From positions 62,001-126,000 of the forward strand of contig NZ_LYST01000008.1 in the NCBI RefSeq assembly GCF_001693755.1: DNA of 64,000 bases, in the 5' to 3' direction. Below are positions 1-9,518 of the stretch, one piece after another. How positions within the stretch are numbered: the stretch's first letter is position 1; each line of letters begins with the position of its first letter. The notes beneath the pieces were generated by a model. It had not been told where the DNA came from, ran no database searches, and saw nothing but the letters and a program-made list of their open reading frames with translations. The translations under genes were made by a program, and so were the position numbers. Source of the stretch: Gilliamella sp. wkB171 (GTDB lineage: Bacteria > Pseudomonadota > Gammaproteobacteria > Enterobacterales > Orbaceae).

Positions 1-728
1 AAACGTTACTAGCCATTTTGCTTGCAGGATCAGCTTTTGTTGCTCAAGCTGCAGAAACTTTAACCATTGGTACAGAAGCGACTTATGCGCCTTTTGAGTT
101 TACCAACGAAAAAAATGAAATTGTTGGATTTGATATTGATGTGATTAATAAAATTTGTGATGAAATTAAAGCATCATGTAATATTGTTAATCAATCATTT
201 GATGGATTAATTCCTAGTTTAAAAACTCGCCGTATTGATGCTGCAATTGCCGGCATTGATGTAACACCAGAGCGCCAAAAACAAGTTGATTTTACTAAAA
301 TATATTATGATGATAGTTCTATTCAATTTATTACGCTAAAAGATTCATTAACCAGTTTAGATCAACTAAAAGGTAAACGAATTGGTATACAAAAAGGGAC
401 AACTTATTCAAAATATTTGAATGAAAAATATCCTGATGTTAAAGCCGTAAGTTATGACAGTTATCAATTTGCTTTTTTAGATTTAAAAGCTAAACGCATT
501 GATGCTATTGTTGCAAGTTCATTTGTTGCTGGTGACTGGCTAGGTAAAGATAGTGAAATTGTCGCATTAGGTGATAAAATTACTGATCATGAATTTTTTG
601 GTGAAGGTTTAGGTATTGCATTACGTAAAGGTAACGATAAATTACGTGATCAATTTAACCAAGCTATTGATAAACTGAAAGCAAATGGTCAGTTAGACGA
701 AATTTACAAAAAATGGTTTAATAAATAA
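1..728 (+). CDS. artJ: Arginine ABC transporter substrate-binding protein, 5' end outside window
   Basis: Periplasmic binding protein that captures arginine (or a related basic amino acid) for the ArtQM permease encoded just downstream. The reading frame is open to the left edge: codons before the apparent TTG at 18 read K-T-L-L-A-I and continue a signal peptide ending near VAQAAE, so the true start lies outside. The mature part shows the SBP_bac_3 pattern: a TYAPFEF motif, VGFDID, SFDGLIPSL, DAAIAGIDVTPER, and a GKRIGIQKGTTY block, all very close to E. coli ArtJ/ArtI. ArtJ versus ArtI cannot be settled from specificity residues; the gene order suggests either. An ArtP ATPase gene would be expected to the left of the window. 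Confidence 0.9.
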   Translation, partial: TLLAILLAGSAFVAQAAETLTIGTEATYAPFEFTNEKNEIVGFDIDVINKICDEIKASCNIVNQSFDGLIPSLKTRRIDAAIAGIDVTPERQKQVDFTKIYYDDSSIQFITLKDSLTSLDQLKGKRIGIQKGTTYSKYLNEKYPDVKAVSYDSYQFAFLDLKAKRIDAIVASSFVAGDWLGKDSEIVALGDKITDHEFFGEGLGIALRKGNDKLRDQFNQAIDKLKANGQLDEIYKKWFNK

Positions 729-760
729 TCATTACACTTTAATTTAGACTTTATAATGAC

Positions 761-795
761 CTCGCCGCATATTTTGCGGCGAGTTTATTTTTTTA
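761..795 (+). terminator. Hairpin and T-run between artJ and artQ (attenuating terminator)
   Basis: CTCGCCGCA at 761-769 pairs perfectly with TGCGGCGAG at 775-783 around a 5-nt loop, followed by TTTATTTTTTT. It lies 33 bases after the binding-protein stop and 20 bases before artQ. Partial termination here would give more binding protein than permease, which is common in such operons. The sequence is clear; the partial read-through is inferred. Confidence 0.8.
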
Positions 796-814
796 ATTTA
801 ACAACGGTTTTTTT

Positions 815-1591
815 ATGTCAGACTTTCTTGCAAACGGGATGAACTGGATCTTATCATCAATGGATGGTTATATTTTGCCGCTAACTAAAGCGACATCTAT
901 TACCTTGTCATTAGCGTTTATATCGCTAATTGTAGGCATGTTTTTTGCGTTTATTTTTACAATTTTAGAATCCGTTCCTTTTAAACCCGTTGCATGGTTA
1001 ATGTCACTGTTTAACTTAACCATACGTGCTCTACCAGAACTTTTGATAGTGGTAGCAATTTATACAGGATTACCTTTGCTGTTAATGGCATTAGATGATG
1101 GTTTTTCAATATCATTAGGTTTTACATCATTTACACTACAAATGAATATCGAAAATACAAAACCCGATCCTTTTTTATGTGGCTTGATTGCCTTATCGTT
1201 ACTTTATGCTGTTTATGCATCGCAAACATTACGAGGGGCATTAAAGGCGATTTCAAGTGGACAAAAACAAGCAGCACAGGTGCTTGGATTAAGTAAATCA
1301 CGTACTTTTTTCCGTATTATTTTGCCTCAAATGTGGCGTCATGCGCTACCAGGATTAAGTAATCAATGGTTGATTTTACTAAAAGATACAGCACTAGTGT
1401 CAGCTATTGCTATTGATGATTTAATGATGCAAACAAAAACGATTATAGCTCGAACAAATCAACCCTTTCTATGGTATTTTATTGCCATGATTATTTACTT
1501 GGTTATTTCGATTTTAAGCCAAAAAGTTATCGGGCGAATCGAAAAGCGCTCGACCTATTTTGAACAACCTAACTCTGCTAATAACCAGTAA
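815..1591 (+). CDS. artQ: Arginine ABC transporter permease ArtQ
   Basis: Inner-membrane permease of the HisM/GlnP type (BPD_transp_1), one half of the arginine translocation channel. Hydrophobic segments begin near residue 20 (TLSLAFISLIVGMFFAF). The cytoplasmic EAA-type loop, which docks the ATPase, is visible around residues 153-172 (AAQVLGLSKSRTFFRIILPQ). At 258 aa it is about 20 residues longer than E. coli ArtQ, the extra length falling in the periplasmic loop around residues 92-118. It is followed 9 bases later by artM, so the two are co-transcribed. No strong Shine-Dalgarno sequence precedes the ATG, consistent with low expression after the attenuator. Confidence 0.88.
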   Translation: MSDFLANGMNWILSSMDGYILPLTKATSITLSLAFISLIVGMFFAFIFTILESVPFKPVAWLMSLFNLTIRALPELLIVVAIYTGLPLLLMALDDGFSISLGFTSFTLQMNIENTKPDPFLCGLIALSLLYAVYASQTLRGALKAISSGQKQAAQVLGLSKSRTFFRIILPQMWRHALPGLSNQWLILLKDTALVSAIAIDDLMMQTKTIIARTNQPFLWYFIAMIIYLVISILSQKVIGRIEKRSTYFEQPNSANNQ

Positions 1592-1600
1592 GGTCAATTT

Positions 1601-2278
1601 ATGTTTGATAATTTTATTTACTATCTTAAAATCATTTTACAGGGTTTACCAAATACACTAAGTTTGGGTATTTTAGGGATCTTATCTGCTGGTTTATTAG
1701 CAATAATTTTTACTTGCTTATTATCACTAAATTCGAAAGTATTAACTAAGGCAATTCGAACCTATATTATTATATTTACGGGTTCGCCACTGCTAGTCCA
1801 ATTATTTTTAATTTATTATGGACCATCACAATTTGGTCAAACGTTAAGTCACGTACCAGCATTTTATGATCTTATCTCCTCTCCTTGGTTTTGTGCTTAC
1901 TTAGCTCTGACACTCAATAGTGCAGCTTATACCACCCAGATTTTTTATGGGGCTCTAAAAGCTGTGCCGCAAGGACAGTGGCAGGCTTGTAAAGCGCTAG
2001 GTATGAACAAATGGCAAACGTTGAAAGTTGTAATGCCTTATGCATTAAAACGATCATTATCAACCTATTCCAATGAAGTGGTTTTTGTCGTTAAAGGTAC
2101 TGCTCTAGCCTCTATGATTCCAGTAATGGACATTATGGGATACAGTAATGAATTAAATGGAGATTACTACGACTTTTCAATTTTTATCGTTGCAGGCTTA
2201 ATTTATCTCTTGATAAATGGTTTATTAAGCACCATTATGAGAGTAATAGAGAAAAAAGCCCTCACATTCGAAAACTAA
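1601..2278 (+). CDS. artM: Arginine ABC transporter permease ArtM
   Basis: Second permease subunit of the arginine transporter, expected to pair with ArtQ in the inner membrane. Length (225 aa) matches E. coli ArtM (222 aa). It has the N-terminal GLPNTLSLGILGILSAG segment typical of this family, the motif RTYIIIFTGSPLLVQLF, and an EAA loop near residues 128-148 (QACKALGMNKWQTLKVVMP). An AAGG-like ribosome site lies in the 9-base gap after artQ. The stop is only 5 bases before uvrC, so transcription probably runs on into the repair gene. Confidence 0.88.
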   Translation: MFDNFIYYLKIILQGLPNTLSLGILGILSAGLLAIIFTCLLSLNSKVLTKAIRTYIIIFTGSPLLVQLFLIYYGPSQFGQTLSHVPAFYDLISSPWFCAYLALTLNSAAYTTQIFYGALKAVPQGQWQACKALGMNKWQTLKVVMPYALKRSLSTYSNEVVFVVKGTALASMIPVMDIMGYSNELNGDYYDFSIFIVAGLIYLLINGLLSTIMRVIEKKALTFEN

Positions 2279-2283
2279 TAAAT

Positions 2284-4119
2284 ATGAGCCAATTTGATTC
2301 GACATCTTTTTTAAAAACTGTTCCCCATAAACCGGGTATTTATCAGATGTTCAATGATAAAGATACGATTATTTATGTGGGAAAAGCTAAAGATCTCAAT
2401 AATCGATTAAAAAGCTATTTTAATAATAGCAAAAAAACGTTAAAGACCGATAGACTGGTAAGTCACATTCATCGAGTTGAATTTACTATTACTAATACTG
2501 AAACAGAAGCTTTATTACTCGAACAGACTTACATTAAAAAGCATCAACCTCGTTATAATGTACTATTAAAAGATGATAAAAGTTATCCCTTCATCAAATT
2601 AAGTAAAGAACGTCATCCTCAATTATCGCTTTATCGAGGAACCATCAATCGTAAAAAAGATGAATTTTTTGGTCCTTACCCAAGTGGCTATGCGGTAAAA
2701 CAAATTCTTGCACTATTGCAAAAAACGTTTCCGATAAGACAATGTCTAAACTCGACTTATCGTAACCGTACCCGCCCTTGCTTACAATACCAAATAAAAA
2801 GATGCTTAGGACCTTGTGTACCGGGGTTAGTCAGTGATGAAGATTATAACGAGCAAGTTAATTATGTAAGATTATTCTTATCGGGACAATCTGAACAAAT
2901 TTTACAAAAAATAACTGAAGATATGCAAACAGCAAGCCGCGAGTTAAATTTTGAAAAAGCAGCGGTATTACGTGACCAGTTACAAGCCATCAAGCACATT
3001 AATGAAAAACAGGCAATTTACAATAATAATGATAATCTTGATGTAATTGGATTCCATTATGAACTCGGTTTAGCATGTATCTATGTATTATTTATTCGTA
3101 ATGGACAAACCTTTGGACATCGCTCCTACTTCCCTAAAGTTCCATCAAATACCGAATTAGAAGAAGTTATTGAAACATTTTTAGGTCAATTTTATTTACA
3201 AGGAAACCAAAATCGTAATATACCTAAAAAGATTTTACTCAATTTTTCATTATCAGATAAACAGCCAATGGAAGAGACACTGTCACTTATTGCTGAACAT
3301 CAAGTTAAACTGATCGATGAGCCCAAAGGAGACAATTTAAAACTTTTGAATATTGCAACAATCAATGCACAAACAGAAGTTAAAAATAAACTGCTAGAAA
3401 ATTCCACAATTAAACAACGTTATGATGCCTTACAAACGTTTTTAGGGATTAAAAAAATTAATCGCATGGAATGTTTTGATATCAGTCACTTTATGGGAAA
3501 AAACACTATTGCATCTTGTGTAGTTTTTGATGACAAAGGTCCCGTTAAATCAGAATTTCGCCGTTATAATATCACTGGTATCACACCGGGTGATGATTAT
3601 GCAGCAATGCAACAAGTGTTAACGCGTCGTTACAGCAAAAAAGATCTGCCTGAAGAAAAGATACCCGATATTATTTTTATCGATGGTGGTAAAGGTCAAC
3701 TTAACCAAGCCTTACAAGTTTTTGAACAACTAGAGGTAAATTGGGATAAACATCATCCTATTTTGATTGGTGTAGCCAAAGGGGCTGAACGTAAAGAAGG
3801 ATTAGAAACACTCTTTTTTGAAGCGCATGGAATAGGACACTATTTAGATGACCATTCCCCTGCACTATTATTAATTCAACAAATACGTAATGCATCACAT
3901 GATCATGCCATTGTTGGTCAACGCAAAAAAGGGGTAAAACAGCTCACTGACAGCGCTTTAGAACACATTGAAGGCGTAGGAGGAAAGCGCCGACAAGCAT
4001 TACTTAAACATTTTGGTGGTTTACGGGAATTAAAAAATGCCAGTATAGACGAAATTGCACAAGTGCAAGGTATATCTAAATCTTTAGCTGAAAAAATTTA
4101 TCTCAATTTGCAACAATAA
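2284..4119 (+). CDS. uvrC: Excinuclease ABC subunit C
   Basis: Nuclease of UvrABC nucleotide excision repair, making the dual incisions around a lesion. It is 611 aa, essentially the length of E. coli UvrC (610). Order of parts: GIY-YIG nuclease at about residues 15-95 (PGIYQMF and IIYVGKAK visible), Cys-containing linker, UVR helical hairpin near 200-240 (FEKAAVLRDQLQAI), RNase H-like 5' nuclease with the FDISHFMG and DGGKGQLNQA motifs, and C-terminal helix-hairpin-helix motifs (EGVGGKRRQALL, VQGISKSLAEKIY). It sits 5 bases after artM rather than behind uvrY as in E. coli, an unusual linkage; pgsA follows as in enterics. Confidence 0.97.
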   Translation: MSQFDSTSFLKTVPHKPGIYQMFNDKDTIIYVGKAKDLNNRLKSYFNNSKKTLKTDRLVSHIHRVEFTITNTETEALLLEQTYIKKHQPRYNVLLKDDKSYPFIKLSKERHPQLSLYRGTINRKKDEFFGPYPSGYAVKQILALLQKTFPIRQCLNSTYRNRTRPCLQYQIKRCLGPCVPGLVSDEDYNEQVNYVRLFLSGQSEQILQKITEDMQTASRELNFEKAAVLRDQLQAIKHINEKQAIYNNNDNLDVIGFHYELGLACIYVLFIRNGQTFGHRSYFPKVPSNTELEEVIETFLGQFYLQGNQNRNIPKKILLNFSLSDKQPMEETLSLIAEHQVKLIDEPKGDNLKLLNIATINAQTEVKNKLLENSTIKQRYDALQTFLGIKKINRMECFDISHFMGKNTIASCVVFDDKGPVKSEFRRYNITGITPGDDYAAMQQVLTRRYSKKDLPEEKIPDIIFIDGGKGQLNQALQVFEQLEVNWDKHHPILIGVAKGAERKEGLETLFFEAHGIGHYLDDHSPALLLIQQIRNASHDHAIVGQRKKGVKQLTDSALEHIEGVGGKRRQALLKHFGGLRELKNASIDEIAQVQGISKSLAEKIYLNLQQ

Positions 4120-4124
4120 CACAT

Positions 4125-4144
4125 TGAAAAATTAAAATTTTTCA
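4125..4144 (+). terminator. Weak AT-rich hairpin after uvrC
   Basis: TGAAAAAT at 4125-4132 pairs with ATTTTTCA at 4137-4144 over a 4-nt loop, six bases past the uvrC stop. The stem is all but one pair AU, and no T-run follows, so it may not terminate efficiently. Confidence 0.3.
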
Positions 4145-4227
4145 GGCAACATAATCATAATAAAAACACTGTTTTTTTAATTGTTACTAATTATTTGATT
4201 AATCAAACAAAAAAGAGCTTATGTCAC

Positions 4228-4782
4228 ATGAAAATTAATTTCCCTACAGTTTTAACCTTATTCCGAGTTATATTAATTCCTTTTTTTGTGATGGCTTTTT
4301 ATCTATTTCCGCATGAGTGGTCAGGTTTTTTTTCTGCCTTAATTTTTTTAATCGCAGCAGTCACTGATGTGTTAGATGGTTACCTTGCGCGTCGTTTAGG
4401 TCAAACAACAAAATTTGGTGCTTTTTTAGATCCTGTTGCCGATAAAATTATGGTCACTATTGCTTTAGTTTTGATTACTCAATACTACCAATCATGGTGG
4501 ATCTCTATTCCTGCAATTATTATTGTTTCAAGGGAAATCATCATATCAGCATTACGTGAATGGATGGCTGAAATAGGCAAACGCGGTAATGTTGCGGTAT
4601 CTTCAACCGGCAAAATAAAAACTATCGCACAAATGACAGCCTTGACTTGGTTACTCTGGCGGCCTTGTGATATTGTTATTTATGCAGGCCTTGCAGCTCT
4701 TTTTCTAGCAACAATTTTAACTTTACTATCCATGTTACAATATTTATGGATAGCACATAGCGATCTGTTGGATGAAGAGTAA
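4228..4782 (+). CDS. pgsA: CDP-diacylglycerol--glycerol-3-phosphate 3-phosphatidyltransferase
   Basis: Inner-membrane enzyme making phosphatidylglycerophosphate, the committed step to phosphatidylglycerol and cardiolipin. I chose the ATG at 4228 over an upstream TTG at 4195 because it gives 184 aa starting [20 protein letters not shown], aligning with the E. coli start (182 aa), with an AGAG ribosome site about 10 bases upstream. The CDP-alcohol phosphatidyltransferase signature D-x2-D-G-x2-A-R-x8-G-x3-D-x3-D is complete (D47, D50, G51, A54, R55, G64, D68, D72). As in E. coli, tRNA genes including Leu(TAA) and Gly(GCC) follow, although in the opposite order. Confidence 0.95.
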   Translation: MKINFPTVLTLFRVILIPFFVMAFYLFPHEWSGFFSALIFLIAAVTDVLDGYLARRLGQTTKFGAFLDPVADKIMVTIALVLITQYYQSWWISIPAIIIVSREIIISALREWMAEIGKRGNVAVSSTGKIKTIAQMTALTWLLWRPCDIVIYAGLAALFLATILTLLSMLQYLWIAHSDLLDEE

Positions 4783-4813
4783 TTTATCTAAAAATCACTC
4801 AAAACCAGCTTTA

Positions 4814-4854
4814 GTGTAATTTTGTAATCATTCATTATATTCACAAAATTACAC
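4814..4854 (+). terminator. Inverted repeat after pgsA, probable terminator
   Basis: GTGTAATTTTGT at 4814-4825 is the exact reverse complement of ACAAAATTACAC at 4843-4854, a 12-bp stem with a 17-nt loop, 31 bases past the pgsA stop. A short T4 follows at about 4859. It separates pgsA from the tRNA promoter. Confidence 0.5.
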
Positions 4855-4935
4855 GCCCTTTTCCCACAAATACACAATATTAAAACAATAATAAGTTAAA
4901 CATTGAACAATTAAACAATTAATCAAAAATATCTG

Positions 4936-4963
4936 TTGACTGAAATCATAAGATAGGTAAAAT
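4936..4963 (+). promoter_or_regulatory. Sigma-70 promoter of the tRNA operon
   Basis: TTGACT at 4936-4941 and TAAAAT at 4958-4963 are separated by 16 bases, a near-consensus sigma-70 promoter about 44 bases before tRNA-Leu. It is the best promoter in this part of the window, as expected for a stable-RNA operon. Confidence 0.65.
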
Positions 4964-5006
4964 GCACAGCATTCAAAGCGAATTACATTTTAGTAAACAG
5001 TTTTGA

Positions 5007-5094
5007 GCCCGGGTGGTGAAATCGGTAGACACAAGGGATTTAAAATCCCTCGGCCTTTTTGGCCGTGCGAGTTCAAGTCTCGCCCCGGGCACCA
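5007..5094 (+). tRNA. tRNA-Leu (TAA)
   Basis: An 88-nt class II tRNA with encoded CCA. Acceptor strands GCCCGGG (5007-5013) and CCCGGGC (5084-5090) pair fully. The anticodon stem AGGGA/TCCCT encloses the loop with anticodon TAA at 5041-5043. The long variable arm (CTCGGCC-TTTTT-GGCCGTG region) marks it as leucine, and the T-loop GTTCAAGTC is present. tRNA-Gly follows 17 bases later. Confidence 0.97.
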
Positions 5095-5111
5095 TTTAAA
5101 ACACTTCTCAT

Positions 5112-5187
5112 GCGGGAATAGCTCAGTTGGTAGAGCGCAACCTTGCCAAGGTTGAGGTCGCGAGTTCGAACCTCGTTTCCCGCTCCA
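5112..5187 (+). tRNA. tRNA-Gly (GCC)
   Basis: A 76-nt tRNA with encoded CCA. Acceptor GCGGGAA (5112-5118) pairs with TTCCCGC before the TCCA end. The D-arm GCTCAGTTGGTAGAGC, the anticodon stem-loop CAACC-TTGCCAA-GGTTG with anticodon GCC at 5145-5147, and the T-loop GTTCGAACC are all intact. It is probably co-transcribed with the Leu tRNA. Confidence 0.97.
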
Positions 5188-5478
5188 ATATTACACTCAG
5201 TGCAAACCATTGAAGTCCGAAAAGTTAAAATTCTAATTAATGCCTAACTGGTTCTCAATGGAATGAAATTTGAAAAACTTACTTGTTTAAATACAATTAA
5301 ATTATTAATGTTTATTGCAACTCAAATTATCACCTCAAACTTAAACAGATTTTTCCTAAGCAAAATTGAATCGACTTGATATTAGCGAGCTCCCCCCCTA
5401 TCTTTTATGAAGTTTATTCCTCATAAACAATGGCTACATAATGAAGTGCCAATTGTTTTAATTTCTTAAGACATTATT
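5188..5478. other. Non-coding gap after the tRNAs
   Basis: No convincing gene. It contains a run of seven C at 5392-5398 on the plus strand, one of several such tracts in the window. No terminator hairpin with a T-run was recognised after tRNA-Gly. Confidence 0.5.
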
Positions 5479-5859
5479 TTACTCAAACTTTGAAGTATCG
5501 GTAGCACAAACACGGAGCCGATGACCATCGGGATCATTTCCTACAAATGTGTATCCAAAATCGAGTATTTGAGGTTCAAGTTCAATTTTGACGTGTGGTT
5601 CTTTCCAGGTCGCATAAATCTCATCTACTTCATTTTTTGTTACATCACTAAATGACAACTCAAATCCCCCATAATGATTGGGCGCCTTTGGCGTTATTTT
5701 ATCAGCCTCTTGAAGGCCCAAAATAAAATTATCATTCAATAAAAATACAGCAAAGCCAGGATAAGTTTTAATAGGTGGGCGCCCTAGTATTTTTGTGTAA
5801 AACGCTGTGCTAGCATCGACATCTTTGACATAAACAATAACGCTATTAGGTTTAAACAT
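5479..5859 (-). CDS. VOC-family (glyoxalase/bleomycin-resistance fold) protein
   Basis: A 126-residue single-domain protein of the vicinal oxygen chelate superfamily. The N-terminal half starts VIVYVKDVDASTAFYTKILG, the typical first beta-alpha-beta unit, and the C-terminal part ends in the usual VGNDPDGHRLRVC strand. Substrate is unknown; relatives range from lactoylglutathione lyases to antibiotic-binding proteins. A GAAAG-type ribosome site precedes the ATG. It is transcribed divergently from a WYL-domain regulator 157 bases away. Small VOC genes are often controlled by such a YafY-like neighbour, so a regulator-target pair is likely but inferred. Confidence 0.8.
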   Translation of the reverse strand: MFKPNSVIVYVKDVDASTAFYTKILGRPPIKTYPGFAVFLLNDNFILGLQEADKITPKAPNHYGGFELSFSDVTKNEVDEIYATWKEPHVKIELEPQILDFGYTFVGNDPDGHRLRVCATDTSKFE

Positions 5860-6016
5860 TTTTTCTTTCCTTTTAGTGATAAAAATTAGTTCAATTAATT
5901 TTAGTTATCTCTATTTTGATGTGGCATTGCTGACAACTATATGTCATATTTAAAATTCAATCTAAATTATTTTGCAAACATAAAGCATAAAAATTAATCG
6001 TATAATTACTATCATC

Positions 6017-6946
6017 ATGGTATTGCTTCAAAGAGAAAAAATCAGTGGTAAAGAATTAGCAGAAAAATTAGATGTATCATTGCGTACTATTTACCGAGAT
6101 ATACAAGTTATCGAGGGAGCGGGAATCCCCATTATTACCTATCAAGGAAGTGCAGGTGGAATAAGTATTTTAAAAAATTATAAAATCAGTAAAGGTCTAT
6201 TCACTAAAGAAGATGTTATTGTTTTATTAAAAGGCCTCAACTTATTATCCTCACCGGTTTTAAAAGAAAGTGAAAATTTAAGGACACTCGAGAAAATAAA
6301 GAGTTTTTTATCAGAACAAGAACTTAATGAAGTGACAAATAACTTAAATCAACTTATTGTTGATTTATCGCCTTGGTTTTCTAAACAAAATATTGATAAC
6401 AAACTATCTCTTATAAGACTGGCACTCAAAGAGCAACTGCTTTTATCGTTTGATTATTTAAGTGTTAGGAATAAACAAGCCTCACGTTTAATTGAGCCAT
6501 ATAAACTTATTTTTAAGGAAAAAGAGTGGTATTTACAAGCTTTTTGTCTAACTAAAAATGATTTTCGTGTATTTAAATTGTCTAAAATGTCAAACATTAG
6601 TAAAACAAACACTAAATTTATTAAACAGACACCGCCTGAAGTGTTCTCTTTATTCCAAACGGATATGAAAAAAAAGATTTTTAAAATAAAACTACTAATA
6701 GATGAATCGCTTTTGGAGCGTATTTTAGATTTTTGTGACGAAAAAGATATTAAGAAATTAAATGGACATCAGTATCTTGTAGATTTTAACTTTATTGATG
6801 ATGACTACAGTTATGGCATTTTACTAAGCTTAGGTCATAAATGTATTTGTTTAGAGCCTGAGCATATACGGCACAAACTCATTGAACGAGCAGAAAAATT
6901 AGTTAAATCCTACAAAGAAACTCTCAATCCATTTATGTCAAATTAG
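6017..6946 (+). CDS. YafY-like transcriptional regulator (HTH_11 + WYL)
   Basis: DNA-binding regulator of the YafY/WYL type. An N-terminal helix-turn-helix at about residues 8-50 contains SGKELAEKLDVSLRTIYRDI. A WYL domain at roughly 135-205 (SFDYLSVRN, IEPYKLIFKEKEWYLQAFC) probably senses a ligand, and a C-terminal extension domain follows. The coded protein from ATG 6017 lacks the usual first helix. In-frame codons upstream (5990-6016) read KINRIITII, matching the family N-terminus, but the codon where Met is expected, at 5987, is ATA. Either ATA is used, translation starts at 6017 and yields a shortened HTH, or the start has been lost. Confidence 0.8.
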   Translation: MVLLQREKISGKELAEKLDVSLRTIYRDIQVIEGAGIPIITYQGSAGGISILKNYKISKGLFTKEDVIVLLKGLNLLSSPVLKESENLRTLEKIKSFLSEQELNEVTNNLNQLIVDLSPWFSKQNIDNKLSLIRLALKEQLLLSFDYLSVRNKQASRLIEPYKLIFKEKEWYLQAFCLTKNDFRVFKLSKMSNISKTNTKFIKQTPPEVFSLFQTDMKKKIFKIKLLIDESLLERILDFCDEKDIKKLNGHQYLVDFNFIDDDYSYGILLSLGHKCICLEPEHIRHKLIERAEKLVKSYKETLNPFMSN

Positions 6947-6963
6947 CCTCAATAACTAAAAAT

Positions 6964-7821
<858 letters not shown>

Positions 7822-8101
7822 TCATACCTCAGTTATTGTAGTTAGCCTATTATTAAACAGCTTACTACAATGATATAGTAGGTAAAACAACATGCACTGA
7901 TGAAAAATTTTCATTAATCATCTTTTTTAATACGTCAATGATTGTTATTGAGATAATTTTTTAAAACGCTAAAGTGTTTATAAAGAATTCTGTAAAATAT
8001 GCATACAAGCGCAATAAACATAATAGGCAAGAAAAACTTTAATAGTTTAATTCCCCTTTTTTACCAGTAAAAGAATAAATACCACTATATAAAAACCGTT
8101 A

Positions 8102-9025
8102 TTATCTACTAATTTTATTAGTAAAATACTCGATGAATACTTTAAGTTTAGTTGAATTTTTATATGTAGAAGGATAAAGAAAGCAAAACTCCCATGTATG
8201 TTCTTTATTATACTCAGACAAAATTTCAACTAATTCTTTTCTTTTTAACTCTTCTTGTACAGAGAAACTAAAAAGTTGAACTATACCGCCATCATTTAAG
8301 GCTAAAAATTTAGTCGCTTGAATACTATCAAAGATTTGTATTTGGCTATTTTCAATATTATCTTTGTATATATTTTTATTTAAAGCTGCCCATTGAAATC
8401 GTTTATTATTCTGGCTTGAGCTAAAATTGATACATTTATGATTAATTAGTTCATCAGGACAAACAATCATGCCATTTTTGGCAAGATAATTGGGACTAGC
8501 ATATAATCCAGTAGTAGCAATGAACAATCTTTTTTTGATGAGAAAAGCCTCTAGCTTGGTGTTTTCTTGTACCAGTCTAACTGATAGATCATATTCTTCT
8601 GCAACGAAGTCAATATTTCTATTAGTTACATGAAAATCAAGTTTTAAATTAGGATATTCTTCGGAAAAATTAGCCAGATAAGGTGATATTTTATAGTTAA
8701 AAAAGGTCTCTGGTACGCTTATTTTTAATCTACCACCAATTGCATTTTTTTCATTTTTAATAGAATGGCCAGCATTAATTAGCATATCGAATATTTCAGA
8801 ACATTTCTTATAATAGATACGCCCTTCCTGAGTCAGTTTGACTTGGCGTGTACTACGTGAAAACAAGTCAAATCCGATTCTTTCTTCAAGTCTTTTAATA
8901 GAACGACTAACAGCAGCAGGAGTAATATTTAAGTATTGAGCAGTAACTGAAAAATTCTCATTTTCTGCTGCCACTAAAAATAACTCAAGGCTAGCGATAT
9001 GCATAGTTTTAAACTGTTTTTTCAT
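8102..9025 (-). CDS. LysR-family transcriptional regulator
   Basis: A 307-aa LysR-type regulator. The N-terminal winged HTH is clear (SLELFLVAAENENFSVTAQY, then ITPAAVSRSIKRLEERIG and LFSRSTRQVKLTQEG). A periplasmic-binding-like effector domain follows. I kept the first ATG (9025), but an internal ATG at 9004 (MHIASLELFL) fits the usual family start as well. No clear target gene is adjacent: 490 bases without a gene separate it from the EamA gene. The CrgA/YafC-like subgroup is suggested by the FSRSTRQVKLT pattern only. Confidence 0.85.
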   Translation of the reverse strand: MKKQFKTMHIASLELFLVAAENENFSVTAQYLNITPAAVSRSIKRLEERIGFDLFSRSTRQVKLTQEGRIYYKKCSEIFDMLINAGHSIKNEKNAIGGRLKISVPETFFNYKISPYLANFSEEYPNLKLDFHVTNRNIDFVAEEYDLSVRLVQENTKLEAFLIKKRLFIATTGLYASPNYLAKNGMIVCPDELINHKCINFSSSQNNKRFQWAALNKNIYKDNIENSQIQIFDSIQATKFLALNDGGIVQLFSFSVQEELKRKELVEILSEYNKEHTWEFCFLYPSTYKNSTKLKVFIEYFTNKISR

Positions 9026-9518
9026 CGGATTGTCTTTATTTATGAATACTAACTGCTATCAAAATATTTTATATTTTGCCCTAATTGCTTACAAAAAACT
9101 TATTTATAAGCAATGTAATGAATGACAAGAAATATTAATACATCAATTTTGCAACAAACTACATCTGTTTTTCATGTCCTTTATGGATAAGTATCGTATC
9201 CTATTTCTTATTAGGAATATCTTCATGACAAAACTATTTTTTAATTTATTGAAATAAAAATCATCATTTAAAAAACCTACTTACACTTTTTTGCAAATAC
9301 GTTTAGCAAGCAACGTTTTGTTTTTCCGAAGATCCCCCCCCCTTTTTTATTGATCCGATATTTATATTCCAACCATTATCAACAACAGCTTTAAAAAGAA
9401 TGACTAACTCATGTCAATAAACCAGTTTTACAACCGAGTTCAGCAATATGATGAAAAAAAATAACAAACAATTTATTTTTCATCGCAATTTTTCTTATTT
9501 TTAATATTATGAATTTAT
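9026..9518. other. Gene-free region with a C9 tract
   Basis: No reading frame here looks protein-like. Nine consecutive C at 9334-9342 followed by six T stand out against the AT-rich background. The rest is AT-rich spacer that should hold the promoter of the LysR gene. Confidence 0.45.

Noticed and set aside
4195-4227. TTG start for pgsA
   Set aside because: Adds 11 residues absent from the family; ATG 4228 matches homologues.
5007-5187. Prophage or island attachment site at the tRNA genes
   Set aside because: No integrase gene and no repeated tRNA 3' end was seen downstream in the window.
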